Shown here piece by piece: positions 1-10,834 of a stretch of 64,000 nt of DNA. The DNA is from Polytrichum commune. Lineage: Eukaryota; Streptophyta; Polytrichopsida; Polytrichales; Polytrichaceae. Under the pieces are notes generated by a model, which saw only the letters and a list, made by a program, of their open reading frames with translations, was not told where the DNA came from and did not search any database. Both the position numbers and the translations under genes were made by a program. The stretch spans positions 15,713,001 to 15,777,000 of the forward strand of contig OX485807.1 in assembly GCA_950295325.1 (NCBI GenBank). The letters are read 5' to 3'. Position 1 is the first letter of the stretch. The number at the start of each line of letters is the position of its first letter.

Positions 1-66
1 ATTAGAGCACCCTAATGGTTTGAAAAAAAACGCAAAGACAAAATAGAACTGTTATGAAGTGCACAC

Positions 67-2498
67 CTCGTCATGTTCTTCAAGTAATCAGTGTACTCCA
101 TTGGGACATAGCTGGAGTACGAATTTGAGGACACTCTTAGCTGCACCAATTATCACCCCGACAGGTAAGATATTTGATAATTTACAATGACTATGCTGAC
201 ATAGTATAGACTTCAAGCCATTCAAAATTACTGCAGTAGGAACCCTGTAATTGCCTCCTTTCCCTGTACTTACCTCCTTTCCCAATATTTCTGACACATG
301 CACCTAGATAGTACTTCAATTGCCTAGATCTTGAGAGTTCACTTGCAATCGTCAGGCATCGGTTGAGATGTAAATCTGATAGCCAAAGAGGTTGAGACAG
401 TAAATATAGAATGAAACCAAATTACCTGAAAGACCACTTTACTTCGTACAAACTTGTGATGATCTGGTGAACGGTAAAGCTGGTCAGACAATGCCCGAAA
501 CTGATACCGACCTCCAACATCCCAACCACATGTACACAATTGTTTGAGAAGTGAAATTTGGACATGAGAACCTCTTTTTTTCAAGGATTCTGTGTTTTCC
601 ATTGCATGCAAGTAGCAAAATATGCACACAGATTTTGAGCACGAGTTCGAAAAAAGAAAAGGGGATAGCTCCATATGAAGTTTTTGATCCATTTCGTTTT
701 ACATCTGTACTTACATATGGCATCTAGTTCTATTACACTTTATATGTACATGTACATAAAGGATATTGGCATATGAGATCTCATATAACTTTGTTTATGT
801 ATATGGATGCAGAGCAGCAGAAGGATGAGCTGAAGGAAAAAATGGGGCAAGGACTGAAAAACTTAGACCGAGGTTATTAAGTTGAGGGTTCATTCCAGTC
901 CGAAGGCACCTTCACTTGTTGGAACACTGAATTTTCCTGAGGAGATTTTAAGAAAATTTAAAGGAGAGTACTACTACCTGACAGTTTCCATCGCCTGCAA
1001 TCTTACGCTCAATCAATCCATACACACTTAACCTGAAAGATCAGTACAACATCCAGACAGCTACAGTCAACTCCAGATGTTTGCACTTTGATGCCTGAAC
1101 AAAATATATTCCTTAACCACGAAGTTCTTATACGATTGTTCTAGATAACCTTATAAGGTAAGTTCTTTATATTGTTACTCAAATCACGCCTATAAACCTT
1201 TTAACCTGTCCGCCATGGACTTTATTTATTGTTACCTGTCTAGCAACCGTTGATAATCGACTGTGACAGCCTCTATGGTGGGCATCTCCCCATTAATCCT
1301 AGGCACATGCTGCACAATTGGAGCTTACATATGAAGGGCAAATGTGGCTCATAAGAAGAGTGACTTGAAGGCAACTCTAAGTATTCTCAAAATAAGAATC
1401 ACTTTGACAAGTCTGTAGCAGATTATCAGGTGATCTTTCTATTCTTGCAACTTGTATCCTCATGTTTGCTTCTGGAGAATGACTGGAAACAACAAACAAT
1501 TTTTGCCTACATGTCCCTGCCTGTTCGCGATTACCATCAAAACAAGACACAATCTTTGCACTTCACTGCTTTGAATGTGTCCATTTCATTCCTTGGAAAA
1601 AGAGGGAGAGTTGCAATGTTGGTAGTTTGATGCTTCGTGCTTAACTCACAGGTGTGGAATTCAGATCATTGAGGCGTCTTGCCAGCTCTCTATCTACTTG
1701 GTCTTCCGAAAGTGCCAAAGCAAATTGGTGGTCCTCGTCCTCGTCCTCGTCAAACACATCAAATTCTGCAGATTGATGAGAACTACTGGAGGTGGCCGTT
1801 CCGCATTCTCTGCATTCTCCCCTCTCTGGACTACCACGTGATCCTTCATTTTCGGATTTGATGTCGCCCTGTTTCTCCAAAGGCGTTGACACTAGACCCT
1901 CTGTTCTTGGCCGGCATGCAGCTGCGGTTGCAAAGACCTGGGCTAAGAGAGCTGCCTGCATCCAATTTTTAGGGTTTTGGAACATGTTGGTTAGTGTATG
2001 CGGACAATCCGTGGACCATTCGCACTTCAGACACTTGAATTCACTGTGGACGCAGGGCATGCTGATCACCCTTATATATGAGTCGGAACTTGGACCTATA
2101 ACTCTGCAAGGTTTTATTCCCCCAAGCTCTTCATAACTCATGGTTAGGTTATAAAGGCATCTATGGTGTAAACCATCAGGGACATCAACTTGCTCCTCAT
2201 CAAATAATTCGCAGCCACCTTGGGTGGGAGGGGGGTATGGTTAGCGAATTGAGCAATTCTGACGCTTTACCTGCATTTGTTTCACAACAGGACCAACGTA
2301 GGAATCTGAAGCCTGAGATGCCTCAATAGCAGCCTCATTGTCGAATTCCTCTTGTAGTGTGTGGGCAATAACCTCATCGTTGCTAACAATGCTTGGCCTG
2401 CGCGGTGGTGTCATGTCTATGCAAGCACACCTCGGAGACAATGCACATAATTCACTCCCATTCACTGTGAGGAGGATCGAGTAGCTGCATCGCGTCAT
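67..2498 (-). CDS. OTU-domain deubiquitinase (OTU9-12 type), 3' part outside window
   Basis: Cysteine protease that removes ubiquitin from proteins, probably cytosolic. Assembled exons (minus strand): 2498-2271, then about 2195 (or 2218) to 1650, 1309-1236, 1032-978, 500-426 and 140-67. The N-terminal exon carries SNDEVIAHTLQEEF, a motif I associate with plant OTU9-12 proteins. Exon 2 is acidic and ends ELARRLNDLNSTP; the next exon continues HVPRING. The catalytic Asp and Cys lie in GDGNCQ at the end of exon 4, and the following exon starts FRALSDQLYRSPDHHKFVR. The last visible exon reads SSYVPMEYTDYLKNMT. The catalytic His exon (family HYNS) must lie left of base 1. Exon 1 ends in phase 0 with donor CAG|GTAAAG, but the exon 2 acceptor is uncertain: the phase-0 choice gives 2195, while the pyrimidine-rich site at 2218 would need a weaker phase-1 donor. 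The central part (about 2140-1990, with several Cys and His) is not a domain I recognise. A 5'UTR intron (about 2584-2520) is likely. Confidence 0.86.
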
Positions 2499-3837
2499 AT
2501 ACTGGGCAATCCCCTGTTGTACTCAAGTCAAGTTTCAAACGACAAAAATTAACAATATCCTCCACTTTGTCATAATGCTTCACCTGCATCCATTTTCCTG
2601 CCGCAATCCTGATACTGAAGGTGGAAATCTAAAACCCACTGTGATCCCTATTCACGGTGATGGATTCCAGCACAAGCTTCGGGAACGGAAAGTTGCTCAT
2701 AATTGCATGATATCAAAAACTTCTCTCAGATGACTCTCCCACACTGGATGCAGGAGCAGCAGCGGTTAATGGCGCTCCTGTGACATGGTAGCGTAGCAAT
2801 TACAAGCCTGAGATCTCAAGTTTTGTAATTCAATCCATCAAATCAAGCATTGATGGTTCAACAATTTGACGGTTCAAGGATTTTTCTGGTTTAATTCGTT
2901 CGATTTAATTAAAACCGACGCCTCAAGAGGCGTTAAGAGGCAAGATGTACACTAATCACGGATGACTGCCTCTATGTAAAGCCTTGAGTGAGCTTCACAT
3001 TGGTGCCATTGACGGTGGGGTAGAAATTAGGGTTTATGTTTCCGGGCCGTTCAACCTTTGCGTAATTATCATTTGGGTATAAAATATCATCTGCACTGTA
3101 ATACTTACACCGCAAAATCGTTTGCATGGTACTGTGACACTTACATGTGCAAACCTAAGTGCCACGCATAGTCTCTGATCAACATGCACCCACGTCGTTC
3201 TTACTCTCAGAATTCAGACGACCTAATTCACTGACCTACTTACATGTTTCGTTGCTTGCCTTCCAAGTGGTCATGCAAAGAACAAACTTCGTCACAAGAT
3301 TCCGAAAACCGAAACCGTCCAAGTATTTCGGAGAAAATCATGGACACACACGTCACACATATGCTCGAAGGAAAAGATTCTGCAGTCAAGCCTCCGAACA
3401 GCTTGCCACACAAACATCCGTCGACTATCGTGGGCCCTCTCGCTGCCGCTCTTTTTACCCTACGTGCAACGAGTCAAATTAGGCGTAAAATAAAAACAAC
3501 TCTTGTCCAATTCTCCACGTGACGTCTCATTAGTCGTTCACACCTCCTAAAAGCTGACGTGGATATTAAGTTAGGCCAAGAAATGCCCACTCAGAACACG
3601 AACGGTATTATGATACTCTGGTTTCTCATCCAATTTGGGAGGAACTATTCATCCTTTGTTCGAGGCTTCCGACCTGGGTAGGTGTGTATAGTAGGTAATG
3701 AAGTATATAGCACTTTTTTAGGGTTCGGGACGGTGACGATGAGGGAGTTCAAGACTAAATTGGAAGCTCAGAGTTCAGCTAAAGTATGGTGGGTTAATGA
3801 ATCAGGTGTAAGTTAGAGACATCGGTGCTCAGCCGCG
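2499..3837. promoter_or_regulatory. Divergent promoter region between the OTU and ABC1-kinase genes
   Basis: About 1.3 kb separates the two start codons. The left part should hold the 5'UTR of the minus-strand OTU gene, with a probable UTR intron: donor CAG|GTGAAG near 2584 and acceptor CAACAG near 2520. A telo-box (TTAGGGTTT, 3027-3035) lies in the middle; such boxes are common in promoters of plant housekeeping genes. A TATAAAAT string sits at 3079-3086, but no transcription start can be placed from sequence alone. A second TTAGGGTT-like site is near 3718. Two overlapping short open frames at 3159-3522 have no recognisable content. Confidence 0.5.
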
Positions 3838-6800
3838 ATGCAATCGGCTCACCGCAGGTTAGCGGCCTTGGTGCTGGGATCGGCCAAGGCCGGAGCCACT
3901 TCGGTTCGATCCACTCTTTGTAGATCAAATTCTGGATCCCTTGGGGTTAAGGCATCGATTCAGCAAGGCTTTGCGACTGCAACAACAAAAACAACAACAT
4001 CAACATCAACATCAACATCAACACCGGAGTTACCAAGCAAGACACGATGGGTGCGCAAGCTTGGGAATGTGGTGGCAGGCGTGAGTGTGGTGGGGACTGC
4101 GGCCTGGGTGGCCAGTGGCGAGTATCCCAGCCGAAGGTTGATGATGGTGTACACCATTCCTGTGCGTCTCGCTCGAGATGTTGCAACTGCGGTTACCATG
4201 GTTGCAGGTCAGCAAAACTTCCTCTCCGTGTCTTGGTTAGCATGGAATTGCAACAGAGTGGGGATCGGTTACTATTTGCATATATTTGTGGAAGTGTTAC
4301 TTGCCGTTTTTTTCTTCTTCTAGGGTTTGACTTTAGATAGATTTACTGAGTTGTGGAATCTTCGAAACTCGCTTCTGGATACTTTTGGTGGTCAATTCCC
4401 ATCTTTTGTTTTCTATTTGACTTCGTTCACTCTTCTGAATTGCCTCTGTAGTGAAATCTCCTAAACCCTGGAGCATCCTTTTTGCACCCCGTTTAGCAAA
4501 TTAAGTAGGGCAAAGGATGTTTGACCTTTAATCACTGGGAGCTTTACTTCTCTACACTCTATTTCACTGAATACACTTCTTCACACATTCGCTCTCCAGT
4601 TCTCATCGTTTATTTCTATTCGACTTCGTCGATTCTCCTGAATAGTCTCTGGACTGAAATCTTTTAAACCCCTAAGCATCCTTTGAGCATCCCTTTTAGC
4701 AAACTCAGTAGGGCAAAAAATGTTCCAGTCCATGGCTGGAGGAGACCTTCAGCAATATGCTTCGCCCTCAATCACTGGGAGCTTTAATTCTCTACACATT
4801 CTTTTAACAGGACACGCTTCTATGGAGGAAATCCTTCAAGGGAAGAGAGAATTTCTGGGGGTACAGTATCTTTGAGAAGCACTTCTCGACACCTTTGGTC
4901 TTCAATTCTCATCTGTTTATCGCTACTTGGCTTTGTTCATTCTTCTGGATTGCCCATGGATTGAAATCTTTTAAACCCCGGAGCATCCTTTTTGAATTCC
5001 ATTTAGCAAACTAAGCAGGGCAAAAGGATGGTTCAGTCCTGGCTAGAGAGTTTTAGCAATATGCTTGACCCTCAATCACTGGGAGCTTAAACTCTCTACA
5101 CTCCATTTTTACAAAACACACATTTCAACGCAGAAAATCCTTCAAGGGAAGAGAGAAATTCTTGGGGTGTAGAATCTTTGTAACTCACTTCTCGACACCT
5201 TCACTCTTCAAATTCAATTGTTTATTTATATTGACTTTGCTCATTCTCCTAAATTGTCTCTGGACTGAAATCTTCTAAATCCCAAGAGCAGCCCTTTTTT
5301 GCATCCCTTTTAGCAATTTGAGTGAGTGTGGCAAAGGATTGTTCAGCCCGCATGCTTGACTTTAAGCACTGGGAACTTCAACCCTGTACATTCATTTTTA
5401 CAGAAACAGAACACACTCAAATCAACAGAGAAACTTCATCATAAGAGCTTCTTTTTTGTAACAAATATGGAGAGAGCCCGCATTTCTTAGATTCTAGGGG
5501 TTGGAAAGGGAGTCTCAGGGAGTTTGTTCTACATGTTGCATTCAAACTTGTATCTGAAGAGGCAAACTTGTGATAACAACTTGTCACAATCCATGTGGCA
5601 GACTATAAGTATTCTTTATATGGTTTACCTGAGGGGAGTGAGGAACGAGAAGCTGCGAAGCATGAGACACATATCCGCTGCGCCAACAGGTTACAAGCTT
5701 TGTGTTTCAAGAATGGTGGGATTTACATCAAACTTGGTCAGCACATTGGTCAATTGGTAGGTGTGTCCCTACTTGCACTATGTACCTTACACAGGATGTT
5801 GGGCTAAGTTTTATTACCCTTTATTGTAGTTTTAATATCAGGGCATTTTGTATGTAGGAGACATGACACCTACTAACGTGCAATATTGGATGGTGCATTT
5901 GCATATATCTCTGATTCTTTTAAAAGGAAGCCTTGAATATGTTTTCAGTTTGGCAATTAATTTGCAGGATTATTTGTTGCCTGAGGAGTATGTGAAGATA
6001 ATGCGTGCTTCAATGCTGGACAAGTGCCCAGTTTCAACGTACAAGCAAGTCTGTGATGTGTTCTTAGCTCAACTTGGATGCCTTCCAAATGAGGTAAGTC
6101 AAGTGGAACGTGGTTCCTCTTATTGAGCAGGCACTAAGGGCTATTATTGTTCGCAAGTTTCATTATGCCTAGTATAAAGCAATTCAAATATCTAAATTAC
6201 CGATTTCATGTATTACATACTATTTAAATCAACTAAGGCCACTGGTAAACATTTGACAATTCCATGACTTTGATCAGAGGATACACCCAAAAGAATTATC
6301 TTTGATTACAAGGTTGTGGATGTAGGCAATGAACACTTGGCGAGAGCCAAGGGTGGAATTTATTTGTTACGGATAGTTGCAGTAGCATTTTCCTCACACA
6401 TTCTATCTAGAATGTTGACAGTTTACAGAGGCGGCATGAGGTTAGTCAACATCTATTATAACTAACACCAATAATACGGTTTATTAGTGCCCTTGTATTT
6501 TAATAAATGAGCCCACACCTTCTTGACTGCAACCTATCACCTTCACTAATGTGACACCTGCAGAACTATTTCATGTAAAATTAATATTTTTCTTGGATCA
6601 TTTTTTAATGTGGTAATCTGGATGCTTTGATTTCTGGTAGGTATTCATGGAGTTTGATCAGGTGCCACTTGCAAGCGCATCTCTAGCTCAGGTGCATGCA
6701 GCTCGAACATATGATGGCGAGAAGGTGGCTGTGAAGGTGTGTCTGCAGTTTGTTTTTGGTCGATGTCATGATTTGCGTTATTTTGTGCTCAAGTCTGTTC

Positions 6801-9800
6801 TTTGTTGATCATCAAATACAAGTGGATGAATGTCACTTTTAGTGTCCATGTGCATGTTGTACTTAGGGGCACTTTTCACCAGAGCTTGAGGGCCTGTAAC
6901 CATGAATGTAAAACCTCTTATTGGTGGAAAAAGTAGAGACCGTCCTACTTCACTTTACACTAGAGCTTGAGGGCCTAAGAATCGAAAGAGGTTTGCATGG
7001 CTGAAATACCTATGTGGAGTTCTACATGGCACGCAATGGATAATTTTGGGAGACCATGACACTTCAAAAATCTCACAACCCTTGATTTAGAAGGGCCCAC
7101 ATGAATAGGGTGGTAACAAATTAGCATTCAGTTGAGGTAATCAAGTTCTCACAACCCTTGATTTACTATAACAATTGTGTGGAAGGACACACATGAATAG
7201 AATGCCAATGTTTTAGCATGCAGTTGAGTACCCGGTTGAATTTTCTTTACACTATACTTGAAGGTCCATGACCATATAAAATTCAGTTTTGATTTTCCAT
7301 GGTACGGCCTCTGAATGAATATCAAGGCCCCTCACAGTTTCCAGGTCACAACCCTGGGCCAGAGTGTAACGTGGCCCTTAATAAATGGCTTTTGTTTCAA
7401 TGATGGTGTTTTGGTCCATGACAGGTCCAGCACATGCACCTGACAGACTCAGCTATTGCTGATACAGTAACAGTGGATCTCATTGTCAATGCAGTCTACT
7501 GGCTTTTTCCATCATTTGACTACAGGTAATACCTATGGCCACTCAATGGCAATTTATGGGTGTACACCTTGATTGTACTTCACTAAATTGAATGTATTGA
7601 CCTGCATGCACATTCCATAACATGTGCACTTTGTACAAGGATTCCATATGACTGTAGTGATCAGAATACTGGCTAATTTAGATTACAACAGAAGTGGTGT
7701 ATATGGTTGAATGGTTTTCTACTTCTGTTTCTTTGTATAAGGCATGTGGGCCTTATGGGGTCGCTCTTCTTTATTGGACATCTATTTTTGAGTGGTATAT
7801 ATTGCAAGGTTGTAGTTAAAGTTTGTAGTTAAGCATTTAGATAAAAAGACGTGTGTCTTGAAGAGATTGGACCATGTGCACAAAAATATACACACCATTC
7901 TAGGTTCAGTAGTGAACATCACTATTGGAGGCCTATGTGTCACATACTTTATGCAGACAATGTTTTGAACATTTAGATGTTTTTTCAGTTTACCACAGCT
8001 GTGCTTGAATGCAAATTTTTAGCTATTAATGCATTACTTGTAAATGATGGGGCAGATGGTTACTGGCTGAAGTTCGGGATAGTCTTCCTAAGGTATGTCT
8101 CTGTTGTTTGTCAGAGTGTGTTTCCTGCTTTTTACCTGATGAGAAGAGCCTGAGCAATTAAGCCAGTGCTTGCAAGAAGCCTACATCTCTATTACAATAG
8201 TACCTGAGATTTTCATGCTAATCATCGTACTGTTTGTAGGAACTGGATTTCCTTAATGAGGCAAAGAACGCCGACAAGTGTAGAAGCAATTTTAAGGAGA
8301 TATCTCCAGAGCTAGCTTCTCAGATCTGTGTTCCAAAAATATATTGGGAATGGAGTACAGATCGTATTCTTACCATGGAATTTATGGATGGCGTGGGCAT
8401 AACAGACGTCAAAGCAATTAAAGCTCTTGGGCTTCGTCCTGCTGACGTAGCACGACTGGTATGTCTAATGTTGTTGATTTCCTAAGGCTGTTTCAAATTC
8501 CAAATTATATATTGTTTAGTTCATTTGCTCCTTGATATCCCTTGGAAATAGGGGCGTCTATGGTGGTGATTAGTTTGCAACTTCATCACGAAAATTGTGA
8601 AGTTCCTTAACATTCACTGCCTGCATCTTGCTCATTTTGCACACATGATGGTTCTAAACAAGATTTGAGTCTTATCAACTATAATAAATCTTTTCACCTT
8701 TGGCATGTGCAGATTAGTCAGACATTTGCAGAAATGATATTTCGGCATGGATTTGTGCACTGTGATCCCCATGCTGCGAACATGATGGTTCGTGTCAAGC
8801 CTGGTAAGTCTATTATCGTCGTATTAATTTTCCTTTTCTTACTGTGCACTCTCTTAGCAACAGTCACCTGATTTGCATTCTCCAATGATGACCCTTGATT
8901 GTTTCTCATCAGTCCTCCTTACTTTTCATAAAGCCTTTGTAATTCTGCAGATGTTTTTCTTTCAGAGGATTTTTAGGAGGGAGTTGTACTATAGAGCTTT
9001 AATTATTGCTAGTATTTATGGTTGGCTGGAACTGCAAGTGTTCTTCTAGAGACAATGTCTTTGAGAAGGTTAAGGCATTCCTCTGTAAAGTGAACACAGT
9101 TATAGAAAAATCAGGTTGTTTTCTCGACTAAATTAAACTATCCATATTTAAGTGATGTCATCATTTTAAACCTGGTTTACTTCTCCAGGCACCAAGCAGC
9201 CGGAGCTTGTATTATTGGACCATGGCCTTTACAAAACTTTGGATCCAGTAATCCGCTCCAATTATGCTGGTTTGTGGAAGGTCCGTTTGAGCTTCCCATT
9301 GCATATTATCAGCTTTCCTTAGCCTCACCAGAATAGTTGGTTTTTACTAGTCCTTGTATTGAAAATATCACACATAAAAACTTTGTTATTTGGCTTTTTA
9401 GGTTATGGGTTTTAAATGACTTTGTTGTATAATTGGGCAGGCCCTAGTTTTTGCGGATCCAAAGGAAATCAAGGAGCATTGTATTGGGTTGGGAGCTGGG
9501 GCTGATTTGTATGCACTCTTTGCGGCAATTCTAACTATGCGCCCTTGGGATAAGATAGTTGATCAATCAGTTGACCACTTGATTGTGCCTGACACACCCG
9601 AGGAGAGAGATGAACTTCAGGTTTGTATGGGCTTTCATACCCTACGTGCCTGTCAATTTCGTTCATAACTCATTCGAGCCTCGTCTGTCATATTTCTAAG
9701 TGCCATGTGGCATGTTGTCATTAGCTGAGATTGTTATTAGATCCTATATGGCACTAAAAAATGAGAGTTTCTCGTTCCATGGGTGTCTGAATCTGCCCAA

Positions 9801-10834
9801 AATGTTTGGTACATGGCATCAGCCTTCAGTCACTACACTAAATATGATATTTAGTGTTTGATACACTAAATATGAACGCATACACTAAACATCACTAACC
9901 CTACAAAAGTAAGCAACATTAAATGTAAACTCAAACACTAAATATCAACTATGGTTATATGTGGAAGTTACATGCACGAATTTAGTGTTAGTAAGGTAGA
10001 AATCAACTATGGTAATATGTTGAAATTAGTGTTGGGCAGGATAGGGTGGTAACAACACTAAATATAATCAAACACTAAATATCATTTTTAGTGTAGTTGG
10101 CATGCTTTTACCACTACCTTGAAGGCTATGGTGCTCACCCAGTTTTTAGATTTCTGTTTCTTGTGATATGAATGCAGCATTCTGACCAGGTACTTTTGAA
10201 CTCCCTACATTGTCCTACACACAATTGACAGACATAAACCTCAAGTTTCAGATATCCAGGATCAGATAAAGCCATGGATACTAATGGTCACATCTAACAT
10301 TTTTATCTTTATTGCAGAATTATGCTTCACAATATTTTTGGGAGGTATCAGCATTGCTGAGCCGGCTGCCCCGTGTAGTGCTCTTACTATTGAAAACTAA
10401 TGATTGTTTGCGCGCTGTGGATAATGCTCTGGTAAGTCTCTCATTCTGAACTCAGTAGGTTTCTTTGCAAAATAACCTTACTCTTGCTAATCAATTTTCT
10501 CAATCTCAAGAACTTACCAGCCACTGGAACTAAAAATACATATATCATGGCACTTGAGACCCCTTTCTTTGTTTTGTTTTGTTTTAGAAATGTTATTGAC
10601 AATTCTTGCTAAACAATATGGTGTAAACCCTTGCAGGGTGCTCCAATAAATACTTATCTAATTGTTGCAAGGACATCGTCCAAGGCTGTGTCTGAGATGG
10701 AGCGAAGAGGACGGTTGTCACAGTTGTGGAGATTATGGGATAGTTTAGAGTTAGAAGTTCGCTTATTCACCTGGCAAGCAGCTGCCTGGGTTGTGGGAAT
10801 TAGACAATTTATGAAGAGATCAGGTTCAAATTAA
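3838..10834 (+). CDS. ABC1 (UbiB/COQ8-like) atypical kinase, ADCK1/5 type, probably mitochondrial
   Basis: Member of the aarF/ABC1/UbiB family, which acts in mitochondrial and plastid quinone/lipid homeostasis. Exons: 3838-4207, 5602-5756, 5968-6093, 6641-6736, 7425-7525, 8056-8092, 8240-8458, 8713-8803, 9189-9280, 9441-9620, 10318-10431, 10637-10834. They sum to 1779 nt (592 aa), and every junction is GT-AG and in phase. Residues 1-60 are rich in Arg, Ser, Thr and Ala with no acidic residues, like a mitochondrial presequence, followed by a hydrophobic stretch near 75-95. Family motifs are intact: KLGQ at 167-170 (KxGQ), [11 protein letters not shown] at 226-236 (the Ala-rich replacement of the kinase P-loop), VAVK with Lys249, HCDPHAAN at 384-391 (Asp386) and LLDHGLY with Asp409. 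DHG in place of DFG and the overall order match ADCK1/ADCK5-type proteins. The start is the first ATG of a long frame. Intron 1 (1.4 kb) is filled with tandem repeats and intron 10 carries a MITE. Confidence 0.95.
4355..5480 (+). repeat. Four degenerate ~300-bp tandem repeats filling ABC1-kinase intron 1
   Basis: The first intron (4208-5601) is made mostly of repeats starting near 4355, 4575, 4876 and 5184. Each unit has the same order of words: a CTTCTCGACACC-like start, TCTGGACTGAAATCTT, GAGCATCC followed by TTTTGCATCCC, TTTAGCAAACT, AGGGCAAAGGAT, ATGCTTGACC, TCAATCACTGGGAGCTT and CTCTACA. The first unit is shorter, about 220 bp. Units 3 and 4 are the most alike, sharing AAATCCTTCAAGGGAAGAGA. 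No open frame runs through them. Confidence 0.85.
9833..10096 (+). mobile_element. MITE in ABC1-kinase intron 10 (CTACACTAAATATGATATTT ends)
   Basis: A 264-bp element with about 30-bp terminal inverted repeats. The left end begins CTACACTAAATATGATATTT and continues AGTGTTTGAT; the right end is its reverse complement with two or three changes. The interior holds further short ATTTAGTGT and ACACTAAAT words in both directions. The same sequence, inverted and with an insertion, occurs at 16797-17139. No clear target-site duplication was found, so the superfamily is not assigned. Confidence 0.85.

Noticed and set aside
88-303. Minus-strand 71-aa frame at the left edge
   Set aside because: It overlaps the real OTU exon 140-67 in another frame and otherwise runs through intron.
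339-723. OTU domain with a missing catalytic Cys (GGRYQF)
   Set aside because: Read-through of an intron. The true upstream exon at 1032-978 supplies GDGNCQ.
3947-4340. Frames overlapping kinase exon 1 on both strands
   Set aside because: Shadows created by the ACATCA/ACAACA simple sequence in the presequence.
9832-10097. CACTA-type transposon in the kinase intron
   Set aside because: CACTA appears only at one end by chance; the copy at 16797 begins AACTACA, and no 3-bp duplication is present.
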